33,823 bases of DNA from Variovorax sp. E3 (GTDB lineage Bacteria; Pseudomonadota; Gammaproteobacteria; Burkholderiales; Burkholderiaceae_C), in NCBI RefSeq assembly GCF_016082275.1, contig NZ_MOWM01000074.1:1-33823 (forward strand), written 5' to 3'. The position numbers and the translations under genes are program-made. This document shows positions 24,849-33,108 of this stretch, one piece after another. The notes beneath the pieces are model-generated. The model worked only from the letters and a program-made list of their open reading frames with translations, was not told the origin of the DNA and ran no database searches. Each line of letters begins with the position of its first letter. The first letter of the stretch is position 1.

Positions 24849-26294
24849 TCAGTAGCCGCGCGCGAGCCGCTCGCCGCTGACCCAGGTGGCGTGGAAGCCA
24901 TTGGGCACGCGGTGCGGCAGCCGGATGCGCGCGACCGGGCCCTTGGCGATGTCGGCGGCGTCGAACACCGTCACGAACGAGGCCTTGGCCTCGTCGTCCC
25001 ACATGAAGCCGACGAGGTAGCCGTCGTCCTCGGCCTTCCAGTTGTCCTTGGGCGCGAACGGCGCCTCGCTGAACCACTTGTGCACGCCCTCGTGGTAGCT
25101 GGTGCTGGTGCCGCGCTGCAGGTCTTGCCGCACGAAGCCGCAAAAGCGCGGGTCTTCGGCGCGGTTGCTGCGGCCCATCAGCACGTTCCATGAATAGCGC
25201 GTCTTGTGGCCCTGCATCCACGAGTTGATGACCGGAAATTCCTGGTTGACGATGTCGTCGAGGATGCGCTCGCGCGTCTGGCCGGTGCGCAGGTTGAAAC
25301 GCCACTCGTAGAACATGAAGTCATGCTCCAGGTTCGCCAGCATCTTCGGAAAGTGATCGACCAGCACGTTGCCGTGCCAGTCGCGCGGCAGCCGAAACGG
25401 CGTGCCCGTCATCACGATCTCGGTGCCGCCCTGCCCGTCGCTCTCTTCCCACGCGTTGGACACGTGGTACATGTAGGTCGGGCTGGCCTCGAACCAGCGG
25501 ATCTGCTCGGGCGTGCCGTGGCGCGGGATCACGCCGAAGCGCGACGGCAGCGTGTGATGGAACTTGAGCTTGTGGCGCCCGGCCGCGAAGGCGTCCATGT
25601 CGTAGAACAGCGGCAGGTCGTGCACGATGGTGTAGTTGGGCGTGATTGCCATGTCGTGCGGCAGGCGCGGGCCGGGCAACTGCACCGGCATGAAGGTCTG
25701 CAGCTGGCCCGCGCGGTCCATCACGCCGTAGTGCATGTAGGGCGACTCCTTGCCGTAGGCAAAGAACAGGAATTCGCCCGTGCGCTCGTCCACCTTCGAA
25801 TGCGCCGACACCGGCAGGCCCTTCATGCGCGGGTCGAAGTCGACCTTGCCCAGCGTCGACAGGTCGTTCGGGCTGCAGCGGTAGACCTCGCCGCCCAGGT
25901 ACCACATCGACACCAGGTTGCCGGCGTAGAACTTGACGTCGGTGTTCGAGGTGTTCTTGATCGGTGCGTCGGGCCGGTCCTTGCGCGGCGGGTCCTTGAT
26001 GCCCTGCCACAGCGCGGTGCCTGCCGCCAGTTCCTCGCGCAGGCCATCGGTCATGACCCAGCGGTTGAGGTACTGCGCGCGGCCGCCCTCGAAGCGCACC
26101 GCATGCAGCATGCCGTCGCCGTCGAACCAGTGATAACGGCCCGGGGCCTCGAAGCGCCGGTTGGGGCCGTTGCGCACGTGCATGCCCGTCAGGTCTTTCG
26201 GAATCTCGCCCTGCACGTCGGTCAGGTCGAGCGTGATCTCTCCATCGATTGGCGCGAAGCCGCCGCTGAGCACCGGAATGTCGTTGTGTCCCAT
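24849..26294 (-). CDS. Carotenoid-oxygenase-family dioxygenase (lignostilbene/isoeugenol-cleavage type)
   Basis: A 481-residue RPE65/carotenoid-cleavage-family enzyme. Non-heme iron is bound by four His, all visible: H165 (SAHSKVD), H213 (PHDMAIT), H277 (YMYHVSNAWEE) and H468 (GFHATW). The start ITLDLTDVQGEIPKDLTGMHVRNGPNRRFEAPGRYHWFDGDGMLHAVRFEGG is the conserved first blade of the propeller. Such bacterial enzymes split the C=C bond of stilbenes, isoeugenol, ferulate-like phenylpropanoids or apocarotenoids to aldehydes. Without carotenoid genes nearby, and with a CoA ligase and aldehyde dehydrogenase alongside, cleavage of an aryl-alkene to an aldehyde is the best guess. GGAG precedes the ATG; the upstream aldehyde dehydrogenase ends 11 bases away. 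Confidence 0.9.
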   Translation of the reverse strand: MGHNDIPVLSGGFAPIDGEITLDLTDVQGEIPKDLTGMHVRNGPNRRFEAPGRYHWFDGDGMLHAVRFEGGRAQYLNRWVMTDGLREELAAGTALWQGIKDPPRKDRPDAPIKNTSNTDVKFYAGNLVSMWYLGGEVYRCSPNDLSTLGKVDFDPRMKGLPVSAHSKVDERTGEFLFFAYGKESPYMHYGVMDRAGQLQTFMPVQLPGPRLPHDMAITPNYTIVHDLPLFYDMDAFAAGRHKLKFHHTLPSRFGVIPRHGTPEQIRWFEASPTYMYHVSNAWEESDGQGGTEIVMTGTPFRLPRDWHGNVLVDHFPKMLANLEHDFMFYEWRFNLRTGQTRERILDDIVNQEFPVINSWMQGHKTRYSWNVLMGRSNRAEDPRFCGFVRQDLQRGTSTSYHEGVHKWFSEAPFAPKDNWKAEDDGYLVGFMWDDEAKASFVTVFDAADIAKGPVARIRLPHRVPNGFHATWVSGERLARGY

Positions 26295-26305
26295 CGTTGT
26301 CTCCT

Positions 26306-28036
26306 TCAGGCTGTGGTGGTGTCGGCGGCCGGCACGGGCTGCCGCGATTGCGAAATGCGAAAGCGCCCCGTGACGAACGCCAGGTCGGTCAGGCTGGCGT
26401 TGCCCGCCGGGTTGAGCCCGGTGACGTGGTAGTCGCTGTAGGCCGCCGCGAAGTTCAGCGGCATCGGGCCCGTGAGGTTGACCGTAAGCTGTGCGCCGGC
26501 GCGTGCGAAGGCCCGCTCCGCGCGTTCGACGAAAGCGGCGTCGGTCGAATAGAAGAAAGCCGTGAGGCCACCGAACTCTTTGGCGTCGCGCGTGGCTTGC
26601 GCGAGCGCGTCGGCCGCGTCGTCGCAGGCGATGACGAAGCTGACCGGGCCGAAGCGCTCTTCGCCGTACAGGTCGCGCTCGCCCTTGCCGACCTTGAGCA
26701 TCAGCGGCGTGCTCGTGCGGGCCTCGGGGTACTCGGGGTGGCTGTAGGGTGCGTGCCGCAGCAGCACTTCACCGCGCCGCTCGCCCTCGGCCGCCATGCC
26801 GTCGAGCATGGCGTGCGTGCGATCGGACTGCAGCGTGGCGAGGATCATCGCGGCCTTCTTCGGGTCGCCCGTCAGGGCCTTCACCGCGTCGGCCAGCCTG
26901 CGGGCCACCTCGTCGAAGCCGACCGTGCCGCGCGGCGTGCGCACGCCCTGTTTCGGCAGGTAGATGTTCTGCGGGCTGGTGCACATCTGCGCGCTGAACA
27001 TGCACAGCGTGGTGGCCAGGCTGCGCAGCACGGCGTCGAGGTCGGTCACCGAGTCGATCACCACCGTGTTGCATCCGGCGGTCTCGGTGAAGGCCAGCGC
27101 GGGGTGCGCGTTGCGCTCCACCCATTGGCCGAAGGCCACGCTGCCGGTGAAGTCGACGATGGCGGTCTTCGGATGCTGAACCAGCAGCTTGCCGATGGGC
27201 TCGGCCTGCGTGTCGAGCGCGAGCGTGACGAGGTTCGCGTCGAACCCCGCCGCCGCCAGCACGGCGCGGAACACGCGCACGGTGATCGCCATCGGCAGCA
27301 CCGTGGCGGGATGCGGCTTGACGATGACGGCGTTGCCCGTCGCCAGGCTCGCGAGCATCGACGGCCACGCGTTCCACGTCGGAAAGCTCGCGCAACTGAA
27401 GCACACGGCCACGCCGCGCGGTACCAGGCGATAGCGCTTGTCGAGCACGATCTTCGTGGTGCCGAAGGCGCGCTCCCAGCGGGCACGGGGCGTGATCGCG
27501 TCCATCGCCTGCCGGGCATGCACCAGCACCTCGATGCCGCGGTCCAGGGCGTTCACGCCGGAACCCGCGTAGGCCATGTTGAAGCTCTGGCCGGCCGTGT
27601 GCATGACGGCGTGGACGATCTCGAACAAGTGCTCGCGGTAGAGCGTGTCGAGTGCTTCCATCAGCACGCCGATGCGGGTGTCTACCGATGCCTCGGCCCA
27701 ATCGCCGATTGCGGCCTCCGCGGCGTCGAACAGCGCGTCGATGCCGGACCGGGGGTAGCGCACGCCCAGTGGCTTTCGCGTGTACGGCGAGACTTCCTCG
27801 CCGAGTTCGCCGACCGCGCCGGGCTGTTCGAGAGCGAAGGCGCTGCCCCTGTGGGCCTCGAAGGCGGCCAGCCCCGCGGCCTGCGCCGCAGCCGCATCCG
27901 GGTACTTGCCCGGCTGCTCCGGGTACGGGCTCCACGCATGCCGTTCGCGGCAAGCCAGCACGGCGCGCTCGAAGGTGGCGCGGTGCTTGTCGAACAGCGT
28001 TGCGGGCACGGCTTCGGGCCGCAGCACCGCGTTCAT
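26306..28036 (-). CDS. PaaN-type aldehyde dehydrogenase
   Basis: A 576-residue aldehyde-dehydrogenase-superfamily protein of the PaaN type, annotated in betaproteobacteria as a phenylacetic acid degradation protein. Landmarks are SPYTRKPLGVRYP, GVAVCFSCASFPTWNAWPSMLASLATGNAVIVKPHP (dinucleotide region), FTGSVAFGQWVE, FTETAGCNTVVID (Glu of the active site) and CMFSAQMCTSPQNIYLP (catalytic Cys). The end DYHVTGLNPAGNASLTDLAFVTGRFRI is typical. No other paa gene is present, so its job is better read from the neighbours: oxidising the aldehyde formed by the carotenoid-oxygenase-type enzyme. ATG 28036 overlaps the lipocalin-like gene stop (ATGA). Confidence 0.87.
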   Translation of the reverse strand: MNAVLRPEAVPATLFDKHRATFERAVLACRERHAWSPYPEQPGKYPDAAAAQAAGLAAFEAHRGSAFALEQPGAVGELGEEVSPYTRKPLGVRYPRSGIDALFDAAEAAIGDWAEASVDTRIGVLMEALDTLYREHLFEIVHAVMHTAGQSFNMAYAGSGVNALDRGIEVLVHARQAMDAITPRARWERAFGTTKIVLDKRYRLVPRGVAVCFSCASFPTWNAWPSMLASLATGNAVIVKPHPATVLPMAITVRVFRAVLAAAGFDANLVTLALDTQAEPIGKLLVQHPKTAIVDFTGSVAFGQWVERNAHPALAFTETAGCNTVVIDSVTDLDAVLRSLATTLCMFSAQMCTSPQNIYLPKQGVRTPRGTVGFDEVARRLADAVKALTGDPKKAAMILATLQSDRTHAMLDGMAAEGERRGEVLLRHAPYSHPEYPEARTSTPLMLKVGKGERDLYGEERFGPVSFVIACDDAADALAQATRDAKEFGGLTAFFYSTDAAFVERAERAFARAGAQLTVNLTGPMPLNFAAAYSDYHVTGLNPAGNASLTDLAFVTGRFRISQSRQPVPAADTTTA

Positions 28037-28503
28037 CGGCCGCTCCCCGTGTCCGCACGCTTCCACATCAGCCGGTGATGCCGCGCCACGTCCGTGCCCG
28101 GCACCGTGTCGGACGCCGACAGCGTGAGCCCGCCCTCGCCGTCGAAATGCATGTCCCGCACCTGCTGGGTGCCCACGAAGTTCGGGTTGAGCGACTGCGT
28201 GACCGAGTGCACCACCTGCTGGCCGCCGCCCTCCTTCTGCCGCACTTCATAGCGCCCCGCGTACTGGAAGTAGCTCTCGAAGGCCGACAGCCGCTCGGCC
28301 TCGGGCGCGCTGCGCACGCTCTCGCTCGACAGCCTGGCGCGCCCGGCGCGGGCGATGCAGGCGTTCATCCAGCCGTCGTCGCTGTACAGGATCAGCCCGC
28401 TCGCCGCATCGCCGTACGGCAGGCTCGGCGCCCGGCCGTCGCCGTAGCGGATGTCCCATCGAACCAGTTGCCAGGTGCCCTGCAACGGATTGCCCTTTTG
28501 CAT
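28033..28503 (-). CDS. Lipocalin-like domain protein, first gene of the catabolic operon
   Basis: A 156-residue protein with the Lipocalin_5-type pattern: LQGTWQLVRWDIRYGDG, PYGDAASGLILYSDDGWMNACI, AFESYFQYAGRYEV and HSVTQSLNPNFVGTQQVRDMHFDG. No signal peptide is visible, so it is probably cytoplasmic. Members are small barrel proteins found in catabolic operons, with no proven enzyme role; ligand binding or isomerase/hydratase activity has been suggested only by association. AAGGAGA precedes ATG 28503. It leads the seven-gene operon and lies directly downstream of the palindromic operator. Confidence 0.8.
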   Translation of the reverse strand: MQKGNPLQGTWQLVRWDIRYGDGRAPSLPYGDAASGLILYSDDGWMNACIARAGRARLSSESVRSAPEAERLSAFESYFQYAGRYEVRQKEGGGQQVVHSVTQSLNPNFVGTQQVRDMHFDGEGGLTLSASDTVPGTDVARHHRLMWKRADTGSGR

Positions 28504-28526
28504 CGCCTTGTCTCCTTTTAACTTTC

Positions 28527-28544
28527 TTAACTGAACTCAGTTTA
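28527..28544. promoter_or_regulatory. Near-perfect palindrome over the catabolic operon promoter
   Basis: TTAACTGA, AC and TCAGTTTA form an 18-base palindrome with one mismatched pair, in a region much richer in A/T than its surroundings. It covers the predicted -10 (28539-28544), so a bound protein would block transcription. The tandem HxlR protein is the best candidate; a TetR-type regulator encoded elsewhere is possible. Confidence 0.6.
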
Positions 28545-28566
28545 GACAGCTGGATGAAAAAGGCAA
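28539..28566 (-). promoter_or_regulatory. Predicted sigma-70 promoter of the carotenoid-oxygenase operon
   Basis: On the minus strand TTGCCT (28561-28566) and TAAACT (28539-28544) are separated by 16 bases. Each matches four of six consensus positions. Transcription would start near 28532 and give a leader of about 30 bases with a strong AGGAGA before the lipocalin-like gene. Confidence 0.5.
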
Positions 28567-28668
28567 CAGGGGCAATCCGCACGCATGTCGCGAGGGAGTC
28601 AGTGGGCGGCGGAAGGAGTCTTGTCGGGTTCAGGGCTTGGCGCGACCGCGCGGCCCCAGGGCTGAAAC

Positions 28669-29106
28669 TCAGCCGTGCACGCCTTCGATCGAGCGCGTGT
28701 ACAGCACGATCTCGGCCGGCGTCATCGCGTCTTCGAGCGCAGCCAGTTCCAGCCGCTCGAAGTCGTGTGCGATCCACTCGAACATGTGGGACGGCGGCAT
28801 CTGCATGATGTCGGCGACGTCGCTCCAAGGCTGCAGGCGCGCGGTAGCGCTTTGCAGCAGCAGCCGCAGATACAGCGCGCGCGCCACGCGCACGGCGGCC
28901 ACTTTCTCGGGGTCGCCCAGGGTGGCCTGGTACGCGACGAAGCGTTGCTCGCATTTCGCCATGCGTTCCTGCGCCCTGACGAAGCCGTTGCTGCAGACAT
29001 CCGACGCGCGGCAGCGCACGTCCTGCAGGCGATGAAACTCGCACATCACCCGGGCATAGGCCATCTGCTGAAGAAGCTGGAGCGCGCGATCCACGAAGCT
29101 TTGCAT
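28669..29106 (-). CDS. Hypothetical helical protein, 145 residues
   Basis: I do not recognise a family. The sequence (MQSFVDRALQLLQQMAYARVMCEFHRLQDVRC ... NGFVRAQERMAKCEQRFVAYQATLGDPEKVAAVRVARALYLRLLLQSATARLQPW ... ALEDAMTPAEIVLYTRSIEG) is mainly alpha-helical, with amphipathic helices and four Cys in the first 55 residues. Its composition is unlike shadow frames. The pattern is reminiscent of phasin-like or polyhydroxyalkanoate-associated helical proteins, but I cannot support that. No signal peptide or membrane segment is seen. The ribosome site is weak. It stands alone between the catabolic operon promoter and the ATPase gene. Confidence 0.6.
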   Translation of the reverse strand: MQSFVDRALQLLQQMAYARVMCEFHRLQDVRCRASDVCSNGFVRAQERMAKCEQRFVAYQATLGDPEKVAAVRVARALYLRLLLQSATARLQPWSDVADIMQMPPSHMFEWIAHDFERLELAALEDAMTPAEIVLYTRSIEGVHG

Positions 29107-29214
29107 GATGGCGCCATCAGAAGTTGCGCCGCACCTCGCGGCCGTAGGACAGTGCGCAAAAACCGCGCGCGCCGACGCTCACGCGCGCGGTAGCCTGCGC
29201 TGGCCGCGGGCGTG

Positions 29215-31848
29215 CTACGGAATGCTTCGCGCCACCACGCCCAGGTCGCGCCAGGCCTCGGGGTGGCAGCTGAACACCAGGATCTGGTGCCGTGTTGCCG
29301 CGTCGTACAGCACCCGCTTCATCTGCTTGAGCCGCTCTTCGTCGGTGTTGACGAGCGCGTCGTCGAGGATCAGCAGGGTCGGCTTGCGCGCTTCCTTCAG
29401 CAGGTCGGCATAGGCGAGCCGGGCGACCACGCCCATCTGCTCGCGCGCGCCGACGCTCAGCTCCTCGAACTCGCCGCTCTGGGCGCCGCGCAAGCCTTGC
29501 CGCGTGATGCGGCCCGGCGACAGGTCTTCACCGACTTCGACCTGCGCGCCGGGGAAAAGAATCTGCAGGTAGTGGTCCAGGTGCTTCTGCAGCGGCGCAC
29601 GCAAACGCCGCGCGAGCGTCGAGCGCTTCTCGCGCAGCAGCTTGAGCAGGTGGTCGAGCGCCTTCGAGCGGCGATGGAACTCGGCGCATCGGCGCGTGGC
29701 ATGGTCAAGCTCGCGTTGCTTCTCGGACGCGGACTCTTCCAGGCCCGACGCGCCCTTCACCTGGAGCTCGACTTCGAGCCGCGTGATGTCGTTGGCGCGC
29801 TGGCTGTGCGTCGCCTCGGCCTGCCTGACGCTGCGCTCCAGCCGCTCGACGTCCTGCGCGAGCACGGGCAGGTTGACGGTCTGCAGCTGCTGCGCGAGTT
29901 CGCCGACCTTGTCCTGCACGGCCGCGTGCTGCGCCAGCGCATCGGTCAGCGCCGCGCCGGCCTCGGCCTTGCGGCCCGCGCGCTGCGGGTCGTTCAGCGT
30001 GGCCTTCACGGCGGCGAGTTCGGCTTCAGCCGCCTTGACCTGCTCGCGCGCATTGCCGGCCGCCACCTTGGCGTCGTTCAGCGCGGCCGATGCCGTGGCC
30101 AGCGCGGCACGGGCGGCGCCCTCTTCCGATTCGGCCTGCGCGGTCGATGGGGTCTGTGCATCGGACGCCGGCATGGCCTGCAGCACCTGGCGCGCCTCGG
30201 AAAGACGGGCCTCGCGCGCGGCGATATCGGCCGCGAGCGCGCTCAACCCCTTGGGTGCCAGCGCGGCCAGCACCGACTCCGCCGCGACCGCCTCGCCCTT
30301 GCGCAGCGCTTGCTGCCGCTCGCGCTCTTCGACGGCGGCCACGCTGTCGGCGCGCAAGGCCTGCAGCCGCGCGGCCAGCTCGTCACGTGCGCGGTCGCGT
30401 TCGATGGCCAGGGTTTCGAGGTCGGTGCCGCCCGGCAACACCGTGATGCGGCCCACGCCTTCGATCTCGATGCCGGTGCGCGCAATGACGGTCCGCCGGG
30501 TCAGCCCCGACACCGCCGCGCCCGCCACGCGCACCCCGGCGCCCGGCAGCAGATCGAACTCCAGCGCGGTGGCCACCGCGTCGAGCTTCGCCTGCGCGGT
30601 GCGCAGCGTGTCGGCGCAGCGCTGCAGCCGCTTGAGTTCGCCGTCGGGTACCGCGAGCGCTTGCGCCTCGGCTTGCAGGCGTGTGACCTTGTCCTGTTCG
30701 CTCTTGGCCTTCTCGTGGCTTTGCGCCAGCGCCGCGAGTTGTTCCGCGAGGCTGTCGACAGTCTTTTGCTGGGCAACGCGTGCGGCAGCCTGGCGTGCGA
30801 GCCGCAGGCTTTCGCGCGCGGCGGCGTCACTCTGCGCCGCTGCCGCATGGCGCGGCTCCCAGGCTTGCAGTTCTTCCATGGCCTTGCCAAGGCCTTCCTG
30901 CACCGTCAGCAGGTTCTTCTCGCGCTGGACGACGGTGGCCTCTTCCCGCTCCATCGCCTGCAGCTGCGTGCGCAAGGCATTGACTTGCACCGTGGCCTGC
31001 CGCAGCGCGGCGTCTTGCGCGGTCTTGCGGTCCGCCAGCCCCTTGGCTTCGTTCAGGCGCTGCTGCGCGCCGGTGAGCTGTTCGCGCAGCGCCGCCCAGG
31101 GCCGCGCGGCCTCGTCGCGCAAATGATCGCGGCGCATTCCCGAAAGCCGGTCGACGCCCGACTGGTACGCCTCGATGTCGGCGCGCAAACGGTTCAGCTC
31201 GGCATCGAGTTCGTCGCGGAGCTTGATCGCGTCCGCGTACGCGCCGCGCGGCGTTCCGGCGGCGGGCGTCAGCAGCTCGTTGCGCTCGCTCTCCACCGCC
31301 TTCAGCACCGCGTCGCCGTTGCTCGACGCAAGTTCGCCCAGCGACTCGCCGAGCGCATTGCGCAGATGGTCGCTGGCGAAGCCCACGGCGTTCGAGATGT
31401 CGTGCGACGTGCCCTGCTTGATCCACAGCAGCCCCGGAATGCCCATGTGCTCGGGCGTGCTCGCGCCCTTGCCCGGGAAGCGATAGCCCAGCAGCGCGGC
31501 CAGATGGTCTTCCGCCACCGCGCCGTCCATCGGCTTGCCGTCGATGGTCAGCTCGCAGCGCTTCTTGCCGAGGAAAGCCTTGGTGAGGCGGCAGGGCTTG
31601 CCGTCGAGCGCGAAGTCGATCTCGACCGTGGGCGTGACCGCGCTTTCGCCCCAGGGCCGCAGATGCTCGACTGCGCTCGAGCGATGCCGCTCGAAGAACG
31701 CCGCGCGAATGGCCTCGGCCACGGTCGACTTGCCCGACTCGTTGGGCGCCGCAAACAGGTTCAGCCCGTCCGCCAGGCCGCCAATTTCGAGCGGCGCGCG
31801 GAACAGCTTGAAGTTCTCGATGCGAAGGCGTTGCAGCTTCATGCTCAT
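29215..31848 (-). CDS. SbcC/YhaN-like SMC-type ATPase without a visible zinc hook
   Basis: An 877-residue Rad50/SMC-type ATPase that likely partners the adjacent nuclease in DNA-end processing. Walker A is APNESGKST (about 33-41), after LRIENFKLFRAPLEI. Long coiled coils flank a compact central domain (about 410-470: AALEFDLLPGAGVRVAGAAV ... IEIEGVGRITVLPGG). The signature is LSVGAREQMGVVARLAYADLL, Walker B is LLILDDALVNTD and the C-terminal H-loop is FSCHPEAW. There is no CxxC hook at the middle, so it is closer to YhaN than to SbcC/Rad50. Its ATG overlaps the nuclease stop (ATGA). Length is shorter than SbcC (about 1050). Confidence 0.87.
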   Translation of the reverse strand: MSMKLQRLRIENFKLFRAPLEIGGLADGLNLFAAPNESGKSTVAEAIRAAFFERHRSSAVEHLRPWGESAVTPTVEIDFALDGKPCRLTKAFLGKKRCELTIDGKPMDGAVAEDHLAALLGYRFPGKGASTPEHMGIPGLLWIKQGTSHDISNAVGFASDHLRNALGESLGELASSNGDAVLKAVESERNELLTPAAGTPRGAYADAIKLRDELDAELNRLRADIEAYQSGVDRLSGMRRDHLRDEAARPWAALREQLTGAQQRLNEAKGLADRKTAQDAALRQATVQVNALRTQLQAMEREEATVVQREKNLLTVQEGLGKAMEELQAWEPRHAAAAQSDAAARESLRLARQAAARVAQQKTVDSLAEQLAALAQSHEKAKSEQDKVTRLQAEAQALAVPDGELKRLQRCADTLRTAQAKLDAVATALEFDLLPGAGVRVAGAAVSGLTRRTVIARTGIEIEGVGRITVLPGGTDLETLAIERDRARDELAARLQALRADSVAAVEERERQQALRKGEAVAAESVLAALAPKGLSALAADIAAREARLSEARQVLQAMPASDAQTPSTAQAESEEGAARAALATASAALNDAKVAAGNAREQVKAAEAELAAVKATLNDPQRAGRKAEAGAALTDALAQHAAVQDKVGELAQQLQTVNLPVLAQDVERLERSVRQAEATHSQRANDITRLEVELQVKGASGLEESASEKQRELDHATRRCAEFHRRSKALDHLLKLLREKRSTLARRLRAPLQKHLDHYLQILFPGAQVEVGEDLSPGRITRQGLRGAQSGEFEELSVGAREQMGVVARLAYADLLKEARKPTLLILDDALVNTDEERLKQMKRVLYDAATRHQILVFSCHPEAWRDLGVVARSIP

Positions 31849-32969
31849 GCGCCGGCCCCCGCGCGCGGCGCCTGTGCATCGAGGATGCGGGCCAGCGTCA
31901 GCAGCGCGTCGCGCGCCAGTTCGGCGTCGGCGCCGTCCTGCTGCGCGCGCAGGTCTTGCAGCGCTTCGCCGACGAAGCCGTCGGCATGCAGCGCCTGGAT
32001 GTCTTCTTCGGTCGGCTCCAGCCGCAGCGCCTCGCCGTCCCACACCAGCGCGCGGGCACGGGCGCTGGCGGCGTCGCGCGCGGCGTCCAGCTTGTTGTGG
32101 CCGCCGAGGTCGCAGCTGCCCTGCGCGCGCAGTTGCAGCACGTCATGGGCGCCGACCAGGTTCAGTTTTTCGACCAGTTCGTCGATGTCCGAAGCCACGG
32201 ACAGGCGCGGTTCCCACTGCTGCCATGCGAACTGCCCGGTGCGCACCGGCTCGACCACGGGCGGCGCCCCCACGCCGGCGATCGTCACCAGCAGCGCCTG
32301 CCCCGAATCGTTGGCGCGAAAGCGATCGGTCTCGGGCGTGCCCGCGTACCAGGTGCGTTCGTCGGTCTGCCGCGTGCCGTGCCAGTCGCCCAGCGCGAGG
32401 TAGTCGAGCCGGGCCAGCGCCGCGCGGTCCGCGGCAATGGGATTGGCCGAGTCGATGTCCTCGGACAGGATGCCCTGCACGCACCCGTGCGCCAGGCCGA
32501 TGCGCGGCAGGCCGTCTTCGGACGGGGCCGCCGCGAACCACTCGGTGAGGTCGCCGTAGGTGTGGCGCTGCGTGAGCGGCGCGGGCAGCAGCGTGAACTT
32601 GCCGGCCACGGTGCGCGCCACCGGCTCCAGGCAGCACACGACATTCGGCGGCACCGCGCCGAGCCGGGCGGCGCGGCTCCAGACCGATTCGCTCAGCGCC
32701 GAGTCGTGGTTGCCCGGAATCAGCAGCCACGGGCCGGCAAAGCCCTGCATCGCGTTGAACATGCGGCGGATGGTCTTGTCGGACACGGTCTGCAGGTCGA
32801 ACACGTCGCCCGCCACCAGCACCGCATCGACGGCGCGCTCGGTCGCGATGCCGGCCAGCCGTTCCACCACCTTGAAGCGGGCCTCGAACAGCGCCGCGGC
32901 GTCGTCGGGCTCGAACTGCGAGAACACGCGGCCTATCTGCCAGTCCGCGGTATGGAGCAAAGAAATCAT
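31845..32969 (-). CDS. SbcD/YhaO-like DNA repair metallophosphoesterase
   Basis: A 374-residue calcineurin-type phosphoesterase of the SbcD/Mre11 group. Metal-binding motifs are ISLLHTADWQIGR (Asp-x-Gln where most SbcD proteins have Asp-x-His), LVAGDVFD, IPGNHD, LAHG and LALGDWHGTR. A C-terminal capping region follows (RTGQFAWQQWEPRLSV ... DIDELVEKL). Together with the next gene it should form a nuclease-ATPase complex acting on DNA ends or hairpins. GGGAGG precedes ATG 32969. It is the first of a two-gene operon. Confidence 0.88.
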   Translation of the reverse strand: MISLLHTADWQIGRVFSQFEPDDAAALFEARFKVVERLAGIATERAVDAVLVAGDVFDLQTVSDKTIRRMFNAMQGFAGPWLLIPGNHDSALSESVWSRAARLGAVPPNVVCCLEPVARTVAGKFTLLPAPLTQRHTYGDLTEWFAAAPSEDGLPRIGLAHGCVQGILSEDIDSANPIAADRAALARLDYLALGDWHGTRQTDERTWYAGTPETDRFRANDSGQALLVTIAGVGAPPVVEPVRTGQFAWQQWEPRLSVASDIDELVEKLNLVGAHDVLQLRAQGSCDLGGHNKLDAARDAASARARALVWDGEALRLEPTEEDIQALHADGFVGEALQDLRAQQDGADAELARDALLTLARILDAQAPRAGAGA

Positions 32970-33023
32970 GCGTGGCCCTCCCTTTGCCTCTCGCGTCTTG
33001 CGGTCGTCTCGAAAACAGCGAGC

Positions 33024-33029
33024 ATCTTA
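33024..33029 (-). promoter_or_regulatory. Possible -10 of the nuclease/ATPase operon
   Basis: TAAGAT on the minus strand lies about 55 bases upstream of the nuclease start, within the palindrome ATCTTAGAT. A weak TCGAGA could be the -35, 18 bases away. Tentative. Confidence 0.25.
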
Positions 33030-33108
33030 GATGGCTCGCGATGTCGATCTCGACCGTGGGCGCGGCGGCGGGGCCTTCTTTTTCTTTTTGCCTCGGCTGC
33101 GGGCGCGT

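Noticed and set aside
26306..28036. Evidence for a phenylacetate (paa) degradation locus
   Set aside because: Only a PaaN-type protein is present; no paaABCDE, paaK, paaG or paaZ-like neighbours, so the name does not define the pathway.
29212..32403. Plus-strand open frame of over 1000 codons opposite the SbcC/SbcD-like genes
   Set aside because: It is antisense to two genes with clear motifs; its translation is Arg/Ala/Gln-rich with no domains, the usual artefact in GC-rich DNA.
33064..33102. Pyrimidine-rich stretch (ccttctttttctttttgcc) as a terminator
   Set aside because: No stem precedes the T-rich stretch on the plus strand, and no plus-strand gene ends here; on the minus strand it is A-rich.
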